Positions 18,058-26,283 of a stretch of 64,000 nt of DNA are shown here, in pieces (the stretch's first letter is position 1; each line of letters begins with the position of its first letter). Below the pieces are notes generated by a model. That model searched no databases. It was not told where the DNA came from and saw only the letters and a list, made by a program, of their open reading frames with translations. The stretch is from Streptomyces broussonetiae (lineage in GTDB: Bacteria > Actinomycetota > Actinomycetes > Streptomycetales > Streptomycetaceae), in NCBI RefSeq assembly GCF_009796285.1, contig NZ_CP047020.1, positions 2,790,001 to 2,854,000 on the forward strand, read 5' to 3'. The position numbers and the translations under genes were made by a program.

Positions 18058-18981
18058 ATGACCACCGACACCACCACCCAGGAGCCCACCCCGGGCGCCT
18101 CCGCCTCCGGCGAGGTCGTCCTCGACGCCCGCGGCGTGACCATGCGCTTCGGCGGACTGACCGCCGTACGCAATGTGGACCTGACCGTGAACAGCGGCGA
18201 GATCGTCGGGCTGATCGGCCCCAACGGCGCCGGCAAGACGACCTTCTTCAACTGCCTGACCGGCCTGTACGTGCCCACCGAGGGCGAGGTCCGCTACAAG
18301 GACCAGGTGCTGCCGCCCAAGTCCTTCAAGGTCACCGCGGCCGGCATCGCCCGTACCTTCCAGAACATCCGGCTGTTCGCCAACATGACCGTGCTGGAGA
18401 ACGTCCTGGTCGGCCGGCACACCCGCACCAGGGAGGGCCTGTGGTCGGCGCTGCTGCGCGGCCCGGGATTCCACCGCGCCGAGGCGGCCTCCCGCGAACG
18501 GGCCATGGAACTGCTCCGGTTCGTGGGCCTGGACCGGAAGGCGGAGCACCTCGCCCGCAACCTGCCCTACGGCGAGCAGCGCAAGCTGGAGATCGCCCGC
18601 GCGCTGGCCAGCGAGCCAGGTCTGCTGCTGCTCGACGAGCCGACGGCCGGCATGAACCCGCAGGAGACCCGGGCCACCGAGGAGCTGGTCTTCGCCATCC
18701 GGGACCAGGGCATCGCCGTCCTCGTCATCGAGCACGACATGCGCTTCATCTTCAACCTCTGCGACCGGGTCGCCGTCCTGGTGCAGGGCGAGAAGCTGAT
18801 CGAGGGCGACAGCGCGACCGTCCAGGGCGACGAGCGCGTGATCGCGGCCTATCTCGGCGAGCCCTTCGAGAACGCGCCCGGCGACGAGGAGGTGGCCGAG
18901 GTCGAGGCCGCCGAGGCACAGGCCGAGGCGGACACCGAGAACACGACCGACGCCGCGCCAGGCGAGGAGAACGACCGATGA
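18058..18981 (+). CDS. livG: Branched-chain amino-acid ABC ATPase LivG
   Basis: 307 residues. Walker A GPNGAGKT, Q-loop RTFQNIRLF, signature NLPYGEQRKLEIARAL, Walker B LLLLDEPTAGMNP and switch His in VLVIEHDMRFIF are all present. The signature reads YGEQ in place of LSGGQ, as is normal for LivG. The last ~35 residues form an acidic tail (GDEEVAEVEAAEAQAEADTE), an extension that looks species-level. It powers uptake through LivHM together with LivF. The ATG at 18058 lies 5 bp after livM; the stop overlaps livF (ATGA). Confidence 0.93.
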   Translation: MTTDTTTQEPTPGASASGEVVLDARGVTMRFGGLTAVRNVDLTVNSGEIVGLIGPNGAGKTTFFNCLTGLYVPTEGEVRYKDQVLPPKSFKVTAAGIARTFQNIRLFANMTVLENVLVGRHTRTREGLWSALLRGPGFHRAEAASRERAMELLRFVGLDRKAEHLARNLPYGEQRKLEIARALASEPGLLLLDEPTAGMNPQETRATEELVFAIRDQGIAVLVIEHDMRFIFNLCDRVAVLVQGEKLIEGDSATVQGDERVIAAYLGEPFENAPGDEEVAEVEAAEAQAEADTENTTDAAPGEENDR

Positions 18982-19694
18982 CCGCACTGCTCGAAGTCGA
19001 GGATCTGAGGGTCGCCTACGGCAAGATCGAGGCCGTCAAGGGCATCTCCTTCACGGTCGAGGCCGGCCAGGTCGTCACCCTCATCGGTACCAACGGCGCC
19101 GGCAAGACCACCACCCTGCGCACGCTGTCCGGTCTGCTGAAGCCGGTCGGCGGGCAGATCCGGTTCGGCGGCAAGTCGCTGAAGAAGGTCCCGGCCCACC
19201 AGATCGTCGCGCTGGGCCTCGCCCACTCCCCCGAGGGCCGGCACATCTTCCCGCGCATGACCATCGAGGACAATCTGCGCCTCGGGGCGTTCCTGCGCAG
19301 CGACAAGCCCGGCATCGAGCAGGACATCCAGCGCGCCTACGACCTCTTCCCCATCCTCGGGGAACGCAGGAAGCAGGCGGCGGGCACCCTCTCCGGCGGT
19401 GAGCAGCAGATGCTGGCGATGGGCAGGGCGCTGATGTCCCAGCCCAAGCTGCTGATGCTGGACGAGCCGTCGATGGGTCTGTCGCCGATCATGATGCAGA
19501 AGATCATGGCGACGATAGCCGAACTCAAGTCCCAGGGCACGACGATCCTGCTGGTCGAGCAGAACGCCCAGGCCGCGTTGTCACTGGCCGACCAGGGTCA
19601 TGTCATGGAGGTCGGCACGATCGTCCTGTCCGGCACGGGGCAGGATCTGCTGCACGACGAGTCCGTGCGCAAGGCGTACCTGGGCGAGGACTGA
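18978..19694 (+). CDS. livF: Branched-chain amino-acid ABC ATPase LivF
   Basis: 238 residues, the usual LivF length. Walker A GTNGAGKT, the LivF-typical SPEGRHIFPRMTIEDNLRLGA, signature TLSGGEQQMLAMGRAL, Walker B LLMLDEPSMGLSP and switch region ILLVEQNAQAAL are intact. It pairs with LivG under LivHM. Last gene of the operon, followed 8 bp after its stop by a strong terminator. Confidence 0.94.
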   Translation: MTALLEVEDLRVAYGKIEAVKGISFTVEAGQVVTLIGTNGAGKTTTLRTLSGLLKPVGGQIRFGGKSLKKVPAHQIVALGLAHSPEGRHIFPRMTIEDNLRLGAFLRSDKPGIEQDIQRAYDLFPILGERRKQAAGTLSGGEQQMLAMGRALMSQPKLLMLDEPSMGLSPIMMQKIMATIAELKSQGTTILLVEQNAQAALSLADQGHVMEVGTIVLSGTGQDLLHDESVRKAYLGED

Positions 19695-19702
19695 CCGGTA
19701 CG

Positions 19703-19748
19703 ACGACGCGGCCCGCGCCCCTCTTCTCCCGGGCGCGGGCCGCGTCGT
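19703..19748. terminator. Strong bidirectional terminator between livF and the ANTAR regulator
   Basis: An 18-bp perfect stem, arms ACGACGCGGCCCGCGCCC (19703-19720) and its complement (19731-19748), with a 10-base loop. It lies between two converging genes and can serve both strands. Confidence 0.8.
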
Positions 19749-19762
19749 ACGCAGCGTGCCGC

Positions 19763-20419
19763 TCAGTCCTTCTTCGCGGACTTCTTCTCCTCGCTGTCCG
19801 TGATGACCGCCTCGGCGACCTGCTGCATCGACATGCGGCGGTCCATGGAGGTCTTCTGGATCCAGCGGAAGGCGGCCGGCTCGGTCAGGCCGTACTCGGT
19901 CTGCAGGATGGACTTCGCCCGGTCGACCAGCTTGCGGGTCTCCAGGCGCAGGGTGAGGTCGGCGACCTCCTTCTCCAGCTGCTTCAGCTCGGTGAAGCGG
20001 GAGACGGCCATCTCGATGGCCGGTACGACGTCGCTCTTGCTGAACGGCTTCACCAGGTACGCCATGGCACCGGCGTCCCGGGCACGCTCCACCAGGTCGC
20101 GCTGGGAGAAGGCGGTGAGCATCAGGACCGGCGCGATGGACTCCTCGGCGATCTTCTCGGCCGCGGAGATGCCGTCCAGCTTGGGCATCTTCACGTCCAG
20201 GATGACCAGGTCCGGCTTGTGCTCGCGGGCCAGCTCGACGGCCTGTTCGCCGTCCCCGGCCTCGCCGACGACGGTGTACCCCTCTTCCTCCAGCATCTCC
20301 TTCAGGTCGAGCCGGATCAGGGCCTCGTCCTCGGCGATGACGACACGGGTCGTCAGCGGAGGCACGTGCGACTTGTCCTCGTCGGGCGCGTCTACGGGCT
20401 GGGGCGACTCGGCGGTCAC
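19763..20419 (-). CDS. pdtaR: ANTAR-domain response regulator (PdtaR-like)
   Basis: 218 residues. The receiver domain (~25-140) shows VVIAEDEALIRLDLKEML (acidic pocket), phosphoacceptor Asp in LVILDVKMPKLDG, and conserved Thr and Lys in MLTAFSQRD and YLVKPFSKSD. The C-terminal ANTAR domain (~160-210) reads LETRKLVDRAKSILQTEYGLTEPAAFRWIQ. ANTAR regulators bind paired RNA hairpins and cause antitermination; the mycobacterial counterpart is PdtaR, phosphorylated by the kinase PdtaS. No kinase gene is adjacent, so the cognate kinase should lie elsewhere. Start is GTG 20419. Confidence 0.9.
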   Translation of the reverse strand: MTAESPQPVDAPDEDKSHVPPLTTRVVIAEDEALIRLDLKEMLEEEGYTVVGEAGDGEQAVELAREHKPDLVILDVKMPKLDGISAAEKIAEESIAPVLMLTAFSQRDLVERARDAGAMAYLVKPFSKSDVVPAIEMAVSRFTELKQLEKEVADLTLRLETRKLVDRAKSILQTEYGLTEPAAFRWIQKTSMDRRMSMQQVAEAVITDSEEKKSAKKD

Positions 20420-20449
20420 GGGGGCTCCTCGTTCAGGGCAGGGGTACTG

Positions 20450-20480
20450 CTGACAAGAGCCTACCTAGCTACGGTATGGT
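20450..20480 (+). promoter_or_regulatory. Candidate promoter of the tRNA gene
   Basis: CTGACA (20450-20455) and TATGGT (20475-20480) with a 19-base spacer, 39 bases before the tRNA. The hexamers are good but the spacer is longer than ideal. Confidence 0.3.
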
Positions 20481-20519
20481 GGACGCGCGGAGGGTCGGGG
20501 GAAACCTTTGATTCTGCGA

Positions 20520-20594
20520 GCCCCGGTAGCCCAATTGGCAGCAGGCAACGGATTCAAAACCCGTACAGTGTCGGTTCGAGTCCGACCCGGGGCA
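20520..20594 (+). tRNA. tRNA with anticodon CAA (nominally Leu)
   Basis: 75-nt cloverleaf. Acceptor GCCCCGG pairs with CCGGGGC (20587-20593), discriminator A; T-arm GTCGG-TTCGAGT-CCGAC; D-loop with GG (AATTGGCAGCA). The anticodon loop is TTCAAAA, giving CAA, which reads UUG (Leu). The anticodon stem has an A-C mismatch at the pair closing the loop. The variable arm is only about five bases (ACAGT), whereas ordinary leucine tRNAs have a long variable arm, and the D-loop looks like tRNA-Gln. CCA is not encoded. The cloverleaf is certain; the amino-acid identity is less so. Confidence 0.8.
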
Positions 20595-20645
20595 CTTTTC
20601 CTTGGATTCCAAGGTCAGCCTAGGCGAGCAAAAGGCAAATATGTC

Positions 20646-20676
20646 AAAGGGCCCCTCCGGTGAGAGGCCCTTTTTT
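20646..20676 (+). terminator. Rho-independent terminator after the tRNA
   Basis: AGGGCCCCTC (20648-20657) pairs with GAGAGGCCCT (one mismatch) across CGGT, extended by AAA/TTT, and is followed by six Ts on the + strand. A classical terminator with a U-tract, rare in this window. It lies between the tRNA and the convergent pyk gene. Confidence 0.8.
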
Positions 20677-20688
20677 CGGTTGCTTTGA

Positions 20689-22143
20689 TCACTTCGGTTC
20701 CTTGGGTTCCTCAGGGCTGTCGTCCTCACCGATGTGGTGAACCCGGACCAGGTTGGTCGAGCCGGGGACCCCGGGCGGGGAGCCGGCCGTGATCACCACG
20801 ACGTCGCCCTTCTCGCAGCGGCCGTACTTGAGCAGCAGCTCGTCCACCTGCTCGACCATGGCGTCGGTGGAGTCGACGTGCGGGCCGAGGAAGGTCTCCG
20901 CGCCCCAGGTCAGGCTGAGCTGGGAGCGGGTGGCCTGCTCCGGGGTGAACGCGAGCAGCGGGATCGGCGAGCGGTAGCGGGAGAGCCGGCGGGCGGTGTC
21001 TCCCGACTGGGTGAACGCCACCAGGAACTTCGCGCCGAGGAAGTCGCCCGTCTCGGCGGCGGCCCGGGCGACCGCGCCGCCCTGGGTGCGGGGCTTGTTC
21101 CGCTCGGTCAGCGGGGGCAGGCCCGCCGCGAGCATGCCCTCCTCGGCCGCCTCGACGATCTTGGCCATGGTGCGCACGGTCTCGACCGGGTACTTTCCGA
21201 CGCTGGTCTCGCCGGAGAGCATCACCGCGTCCGTGCCGTCGAGGACCGCGTTGGCCACGTCGGAGGCCTCGGCGCGGGTCGGGCGGGAGTTCTCGATCAT
21301 CGAGTCGAGCATCTGGGTGGCGACGATGACCGGCTTGGCGTTGCGCCGGGCGAGCTTGATCGCGCGCTTCTGCACGATCGGCACCTGCTCCAGCGGCATC
21401 TCCACACCCAGGTCGCCGCGCGCGACCATGATGCCGTCGAAGGCGGCGACGATGCCGTCCAGGTTCTCCACGGCCTGCGGCTTCTCGACCTTGGCGATCA
21501 CCGGCAGGCGGCGGCCCTCCTCGGCCATGATGCGCCGCACGTCCTCGGCGTCGTGGCCGCTGCGCACGAAGGACAGGGCGATGACGTCGAAGCCGGTGCG
21601 CAGGGCCCAGCGCAGGTCCGCCTCGTCCTTCTCGGACAGGGCGGGCACGGAGACGGCGACGCCGGGGAGGTTCAGGCCCTTGTGGTCGGAGACCATGCCG
21701 CCCTCGACCACCCGGGTGTGCACACGGGGACCGTCGACGGCGGTGACCTCCAGGCAGACCTTGCCGTCGTCCACCAGGACGCGCTCGCCCGGGGCGACGT
21801 CGGCGGCGAGGCCGGCATAGGTGGTGCCGCACCGGTGGCGGTCGCCCTCGACGCCCTCCTCTACGGTGATGGTGAACTCGTCGCCGCGTTCAAGGAGTAC
21901 GGGGCCTTCGCCGAAGTGACCGAGCCGGATCTTCGGACCTTGAAGGTCGGCGAGAATACCGACGCTGCGGCCGGTCTCGTCGGCCGCCTTGCGCACCCGC
22001 CGGTAGCGCTCCTCGTGCTCGGCATGGGTGCCGTGGCTGAGATTGAACCGGGCGACATCCATTCCGGCGTCGACCAGTGCCTTGATCTGGTCGTACGAAT
22101 CGGTGGCGGGCCCCAGAGTACAGACGATCTTTGCTCGGCGCAT
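20689..22143 (-). CDS. pyk: Pyruvate kinase
   Basis: 484 residues; converts phosphoenolpyruvate and ADP to pyruvate and ATP at the end of glycolysis. Visible: MRRAKIVCTLGPATDS, the substrate-binding Arg in VARFNLSHGTHAEHEE, the active-site signature PVIAKVEKPQAVENLDGI with catalytic Lys, the Mg-binding MVARGDLGVEMPLE, and ATQMLDSMIENSRPTRAEASDVANAVLDG. The C-terminal allosteric domain is complete, ending in an acidic proline-rich tail (DDSPEEPKEPK). It converges on the tRNA. The ATG at 22143 is the canonical start, with a plausible promoter about 30 bp upstream. Confidence 0.96.
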   Translation of the reverse strand: MRRAKIVCTLGPATDSYDQIKALVDAGMDVARFNLSHGTHAEHEERYRRVRKAADETGRSVGILADLQGPKIRLGHFGEGPVLLERGDEFTITVEEGVEGDRHRCGTTYAGLAADVAPGERVLVDDGKVCLEVTAVDGPRVHTRVVEGGMVSDHKGLNLPGVAVSVPALSEKDEADLRWALRTGFDVIALSFVRSGHDAEDVRRIMAEEGRRLPVIAKVEKPQAVENLDGIVAAFDGIMVARGDLGVEMPLEQVPIVQKRAIKLARRNAKPVIVATQMLDSMIENSRPTRAEASDVANAVLDGTDAVMLSGETSVGKYPVETVRTMAKIVEAAEEGMLAAGLPPLTERNKPRTQGGAVARAAAETGDFLGAKFLVAFTQSGDTARRLSRYRSPIPLLAFTPEQATRSQLSLTWGAETFLGPHVDSTDAMVEQVDELLLKYGRCEKGDVVVITAGSPPGVPGSTNLVRVHHIGEDDSPEEPKEPK

Positions 22144-22170
22144 ACGTCGAGCCTAGGCCTTACCCGCCGG

Positions 22171-22199
22171 TAGATAGTCGGCCCCACATGACCACTCAA
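22171..22199 (-). promoter_or_regulatory. Candidate pyk promoter
   Basis: On the minus strand, TTGAGT (22199-22194), a 17-base spacer, then TATCTA (22176-22171). Transcription would start near 22164, leaving a leader of about 20 bases before the pyk ATG. This is a good match to a vegetative (HrdB) promoter. Confidence 0.4.
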
Positions 22200-22372
22200 C
22201 AACCTTTGAGTAAAGGGATGTTGACAAGTGTTGAATTGTGCGGCCACTCGCTCCGATGAGCGAATTCTCCTCCCGGAAAAGCTGGGGCCATGGGGAATGT
22301 TCAGATCAGAATCCACGCGGCGTGGATGCGCCGACACCGCCGTCGGCGGACGCCTTCCGGCCCGGCGCGCGA

Positions 22373-23788
22373 TCACTGTCCGTCGGCGAGGGGCGTCAGC
22401 CGCAGTGCGGCCCGGGGGACCTGCGGCACCGGGGACAGGGCGTCCTGAAGTCCGAAGCTGGTGAAGGCAGTTCGGACGGGCAGCGGATAAGTCTCCTTTG
22501 CAGTGAGCGAGTTGAGGATGGTGGCACTGCGCCAGGCGGCGAGGCCCAGGTCGGGGGCGCCGACGCCGTGGGTGTGCAGCTCGGCGTTCTGGACGTAGAC
22601 CGAGCCGATGACCGAGGGGTCGAGGACCAGCCGGAACTCCGCGTCGATGCGCGGGCGTTCGCTGCTGTCACGGCGCATGTAAGGGTCGAGTCCGGCGAGG
22701 ATACGGTCGAGCGGGCGCTCGCGGTAGCCGGTGGCGAGCACGACGGCGTCGGTGGTGAGGCGGGAACGGCTGCCCTGCTGGAGATGCTCCAGATGCAGTT
22801 CGACCTTGGTCGTCGCGATCCGGCCGGCCGTGCGGACCCGGACGCCGGGGGTGAGGACGGCGTCGGGCCAGCTGCCGTGCACGGTGCGCCGGTACAGCTC
22901 GTCGTGGATGGCGGCCAGGGTGCCCGCGTCGATGCCCTTGTGCAGCTGCCACTGCGCGGCGACCAGCCGGTCGCGGACGGGCTCGGTGAGGCCGTGGAAG
23001 TAGCGCGTGTAGTCGGGCGTGAAGTGCTCCAGACCGAGCTTGGAGTACTCCATCGGTGCGAACGCCTCGCTGCGGCCGATCCAGTGCAGCCTCTCGCGGC
23101 CTGCCGGGCGGTGGCGGAGCAGGTCGAGGAAGACCTCCGCGCCGGACTGTCCGGAGCCGACGACGGTCACGTGCTCGGCGGCCAGCAGGCTGTCGCGGTG
23201 GTCGAGATAGTCGGCGGCGTGGATGACGGGCACGCCGGGGGCGTCCACCAGGGGTTTGAGCGGGTCGGGCACATGGGGGGCGGTGCCGACACCGAGGACG
23301 ATGTTGCGGGTGTGGGTACGGCCCAGGGACTCGACCTCGCCCTCGGCGTCGAGCTGGGCGAAGTCGACCTCGAACACGTCCCGTTCGGGGTTCCAGCGCA
23401 CCGAGTCGACCTGGTGGCGAAAGTGCAGCCCGGGCAGGCTCTGGGCGACCCAGCGGCAGTAGGCGTCGTACTCGGCGCGCTGGATGTGGAAGCGCTCGGC
23501 GAAGTAGAAGGGGAAGAGCCGCTCGCAGGTCCTGAGGTAGTGCAGGAAACTCCAGGGGCTGCTCGGATCGGCGAGGGTCACCAGGTCGGCGAGGAACGGC
23601 ACCTGGATGGTGGCGCCCTCGATGAGCAGGCCGGGGTGCCAGTCGAAACCGGGGCGCTGTTCGTAGAAGACGGCGTCGAGTTCGGCGAGCGGGTGCGCGA
23701 GGGCGGCGAGGGAGAGGTTGCACGGTCCGATGCCGATGCCGACCAGGTCGCGGGGGGATGCGGACTCGTGCTGCGGGGGGATGGTCAT
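22373..23788 (-). CDS. Lysine/ornithine/cadaverine N-hydroxylase (DesB-like)
   Basis: 471-residue flavin monooxygenase of the siderophore N-hydroxylase family (IucD/DesB type). FAD-binding GIGIGPCNLSLAALA near the N terminus, the conserved FDWHPGLLIEGATIQVPFLADL, NADPH-binding VVGSGQSGAEVFLDLL and the late motif VVLATGYRERPLD are all present. It should hydroxylate a terminal amine such as that of cadaverine, using NADPH and O2, to make a hydroxamate precursor. Its ATG overlaps the stop of the upstream PLP decarboxylase (ATGA), the same order as desA-desB of desferrioxamine. No acyltransferase or NIS synthetase follows. Family call strong; substrate inferred. Confidence 0.87.
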   Translation of the reverse strand: MTIPPQHESASPRDLVGIGIGPCNLSLAALAHPLAELDAVFYEQRPGFDWHPGLLIEGATIQVPFLADLVTLADPSSPWSFLHYLRTCERLFPFYFAERFHIQRAEYDAYCRWVAQSLPGLHFRHQVDSVRWNPERDVFEVDFAQLDAEGEVESLGRTHTRNIVLGVGTAPHVPDPLKPLVDAPGVPVIHAADYLDHRDSLLAAEHVTVVGSGQSGAEVFLDLLRHRPAGRERLHWIGRSEAFAPMEYSKLGLEHFTPDYTRYFHGLTEPVRDRLVAAQWQLHKGIDAGTLAAIHDELYRRTVHGSWPDAVLTPGVRVRTAGRIATTKVELHLEHLQQGSRSRLTTDAVVLATGYRERPLDRILAGLDPYMRRDSSERPRIDAEFRLVLDPSVIGSVYVQNAELHTHGVGAPDLGLAAWRSATILNSLTAKETYPLPVRTAFTSFGLQDALSPVPQVPRAALRLTPLADGQ

Positions 23789-25161
23789 ACGGAGGTGCCT
23801 TCTTCTGCGGATTTCAGCAGCCGGGCCAGGTCGTCCGGCCGGATGTGGGGGTTGAGGAGGGTAGCCTTGAACCAGAGCCGGCCGTCGGGCCGGGCCCGCC
23901 CGAGGACGGCCCTGCCCTCGTGCAGCAGCCGGCGGCGTACGGCGGCCACGGTGTCGTCGTCGGCACCCGCGGGCCGGAACAGCACCGTGCTGATCACGGG
24001 CCGGCCGTACAGCTCGAAGCCGGGATGTGCCTCGACCAGCGCGGCGAACTCGCGCGCGCGGGCGCAGACCTGGTCGACCAGAGTGCCGAGTCCGGTGCGG
24101 CCCAGGGTCCTGAGCGTGACGGCGATCTTGAGGACGTCGGGACGGCGCGTGGTGCGCAGGGAGCGGCCGAGCAGGTCGGGGAATCCGGCCTCGGTGTCGT
24201 CGTCGGCGTTCAGGTAGTCGGCGCGCTGGTGGAGTACGGCGAGTTCGGCGGGCCGGGCGACGGCGAGGAGACCGGCGGCGATCGGCTGCCAGCCGAGCTT
24301 GTGCAGGTCGAGGGTGACGGTGTGGGCGGCCTCGAGTCCGGCCAGCCGCTCACGGTGGCGGTCGCTGAACAGCAGACCTCCGCCATAGGCGGCGTCGATG
24401 TGCAGCCGGGCGCCGTGGGCGGCGCACAGGCCCGCGATCTCGGGCAGCGGGTCGATGAGGCCGGTGTCGGTGGTCCCGGCGGTGGCGGCGACCAGCAGCG
24501 GACCGGGAAGCGTGGTGAGGGCCTTGTCCAGGGCGGCCGGGTCCAGCACTCCGCTCGGGGCGGGCACCACGACCGGGTCGGGCAGGCCGAGCAGCCAGGC
24601 GGCGCGCGGCAGCGAGTGGTGGGCGCCCGCCCCGCACACCAGCCGGACGCCGGTGCCGTGCGCCTCGCGGGCGAGCAGCAGGGCGAGTTGGTTGGACTCG
24701 GTGCCGCCGGTGGTGACCAGGGCGTCGGCGAGACCGGCCGTGTGAGCGAGCGCGCGGGTCACCGCGGCCTCCAGGGCGGCGGCGGCCGGGGCCTGGTCCC
24801 AGGAGTCCAGCGACGGGTTGAGGATGCTCGCCGCGAGGTCGGCCGCCGCGGCCACGGCGAGCGGCGGACAGTGCAGATGGGCCGCGCACAGCGGGTCCGC
24901 GGGGTCGGCGGCGCCCTCGGCGAGGGTCTGCACGAGGGCGCGGAGGGCGTCCGGGTCGCCGTGGTCGGGCAGGACATCGCCGAGTACGTCGGCGACGCGC
25001 GTGGCGACCGCCTCGGGGCCACCGGCGGGCAACGGCCCGCCGCGGGCCCGGCCACCGGCCGCGAGCGCGTCGAGGACCGTGCCGAGCAGGGGCCGCAGCA
25101 CATCGGCGGCGCGGGGGCCCGAGGCGAGGGGCGCGGTGGGCAGAGGGTCGTCACCGCGCAT
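23785..25161 (-). CDS. PLP-dependent group II decarboxylase (DesA/lysine decarboxylase-like)
   Basis: 458-residue pyridoxal-phosphate decarboxylase of the L-2,4-diaminobutyrate/lysine (DesA) type. The cofactor pocket is visible in ALVTTGGTESNQLALLLARE, AGAHHSLPRAAWLLG and HIDAAYGGGLLFSD, and the PLP-binding Lys in LDLHKLGWQP. Coupled by a 4-base overlap to an amine N-hydroxylase, it probably supplies that enzyme's diamine, such as cadaverine from lysine. The ATG at 25161 was chosen for its GGAGG Shine-Dalgarno and family-like N terminus; the frame is open for 92 more codons upstream but they do not look coding. No iron box is evident upstream. Confidence 0.85.
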   Translation of the reverse strand: MRGDDPLPTAPLASGPRAADVLRPLLGTVLDALAAGGRARGGPLPAGGPEAVATRVADVLGDVLPDHGDPDALRALVQTLAEGAADPADPLCAAHLHCPPLAVAAAADLAASILNPSLDSWDQAPAAAALEAAVTRALAHTAGLADALVTTGGTESNQLALLLAREAHGTGVRLVCGAGAHHSLPRAAWLLGLPDPVVVPAPSGVLDPAALDKALTTLPGPLLVAATAGTTDTGLIDPLPEIAGLCAAHGARLHIDAAYGGGLLFSDRHRERLAGLEAAHTVTLDLHKLGWQPIAAGLLAVARPAELAVLHQRADYLNADDDTEAGFPDLLGRSLRTTRRPDVLKIAVTLRTLGRTGLGTLVDQVCARAREFAALVEAHPGFELYGRPVISTVLFRPAGADDDTVAAVRRRLLHEGRAVLGRARPDGRLWFKATLLNPHIRPDDLARLLKSAEEGTSV

Positions 25162-25327
25162 CGGCCGTCCTCCGCTCCTGGGCTGCCCGTCGGGCGTCTC
25201 CGCCGCCGGGGTGCTTCCGGCTTGCGGATGGACTTCCAGCTTGTACAAGAAGCAGCCCGTGTGTCCCGAAAGACCGACGATCAGAACCCGAAAGTGGGTA
25301 CTGCCGTGCGGGGAAAATGCGTCGGGA
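25162..25327 (-). promoter_or_regulatory. Promoter region of the decarboxylase-hydroxylase pair, with palindrome
   Basis: 166 bp between the decarboxylase start and the 3' end of the broken NmrA-like gene. It contains a perfect palindrome CTTGTACAAG (25240-25249). I looked for the DmdR/IdeR iron-box pattern and did not find it, which is unexpected for a siderophore-type gene pair. Confidence 0.35.
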
Positions 25328-26159
25328 TTATGCCCGCGCGCCGAAGTCCCCGGCGTGGTCCCGGGCCCACTCGGCGAAGGTGCGGGCCGGGACGCCGGTG
25401 AGCCTGCCCACCGTGTCGGTGATCTCCGGGGGCACACCGGCGGTGTCCGCGAAGCTCTGCAGCAGCCGTTCGAGCAGCTGCGGCGGCGCGTGGGGGAACA
25501 GCTCCGGGCCCGCCTCGCGCGGGTCCGCCTCCACGAAGGTCAGATCCCGGCCGACGGCCGCGCCGATCTCCGTGACCTGCTCGGCGTTGCTCGTCGCCGC
25601 GGGCCCGGTCAGCCGGTGGACGGCGCCCTCGTGCCCACCGTCGAGCAGGGCCCGTTCGGCGACGGCCGCGATGTCGTCCTCATGGATGGGCGCGGAGAGA
25701 GCGTTCGCGTGGATGCCGCGGACGGTGTTCGCGGCGCGGATCTGCGGTGCCCATGCGAGGGCGTTGGTGGCGAAGGCGCCCGGCCGCAGGAAGGTTCAGG
25801 TCAGACCGCTGTCGCGGAGGTGCTGCTCGACGGTGGCGTGCAGGACGTGGATGGGGTGGGTCTCGTCGGCACCCGGCGCGATGATGGCGCTGGAGAGCAG
25901 GACGACATGCCGTACCCCCTGTTCGCGGGCGGCCCGGAGCAACTCGGGCGTGCCGACCTGCGCGTACAGGTAGAGAGCGGTGGCCCCGGCGAACCCGGCG
26001 GCCGGGGCGTCCGGCGCGAACCGCACCACCTCGGCCCCGTCGGGCAGTGCGGCCCGCTGCGGATCACGGGTCAGTGCGCGCACGGGCCGCCCTGCGGCGA
26101 GGAGACGGGCGACGAGGGCCGCGGCCGACGTTGCCGGTCGCTCCGGTCACTGCGATCAC
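25328..26159 (-). pseudogene. NmrA-type NAD(P)-binding oxidoreductase, frameshift plus nonsense
   Basis: Begins at GTG 26159 with the Rossmann motif VIAVTGATGNVGR. Next to this the sequence reads CGCGGCCCTC on the minus strand where CGCGCCCTC would continue the family as VARLLAAGRPVRALTRDPQ. One extra base near 26121 therefore shifts the frame. The correct frame then runs VVLLSSAIIAPGADE and HLRDSGLT and is cut by TGA at 25796-25798, at the codon expected to be TGG (GLT-W-TFLRPG). It then continues in frame to 25328 (RLTGVPARTFAEWARDHAGDFG). Total length fits a ~277-residue protein with one inserted base. Two independent lesions make it a convincing pseudogene. Confidence 0.85.
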
Positions 26160-26283
26160 GGTGCTGCCTCCTGAGGTTGGGTGGAACACTCCTGCCCGGG
26201 CCCAGGAAGGCCGCCGCCCCGCCGCATCACCGTCAGGGCGCGGCCGTGTCCTACGTCTCCCGTCCTACGCCCGCCGCCTCCGC

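Noticed and set aside
20469..20729. 86-codon minus-strand frame across the tRNA
   Set aside because: Overlaps the tRNA and a terminator; typical false ORF over a tRNA gene.
25162..25327. Iron box before the DesA/DesB-like pair
   Set aside because: No sequence approaching TTAGGTTAGCCTAACCTAA; only an unrelated CTTGTACAAG palindrome.
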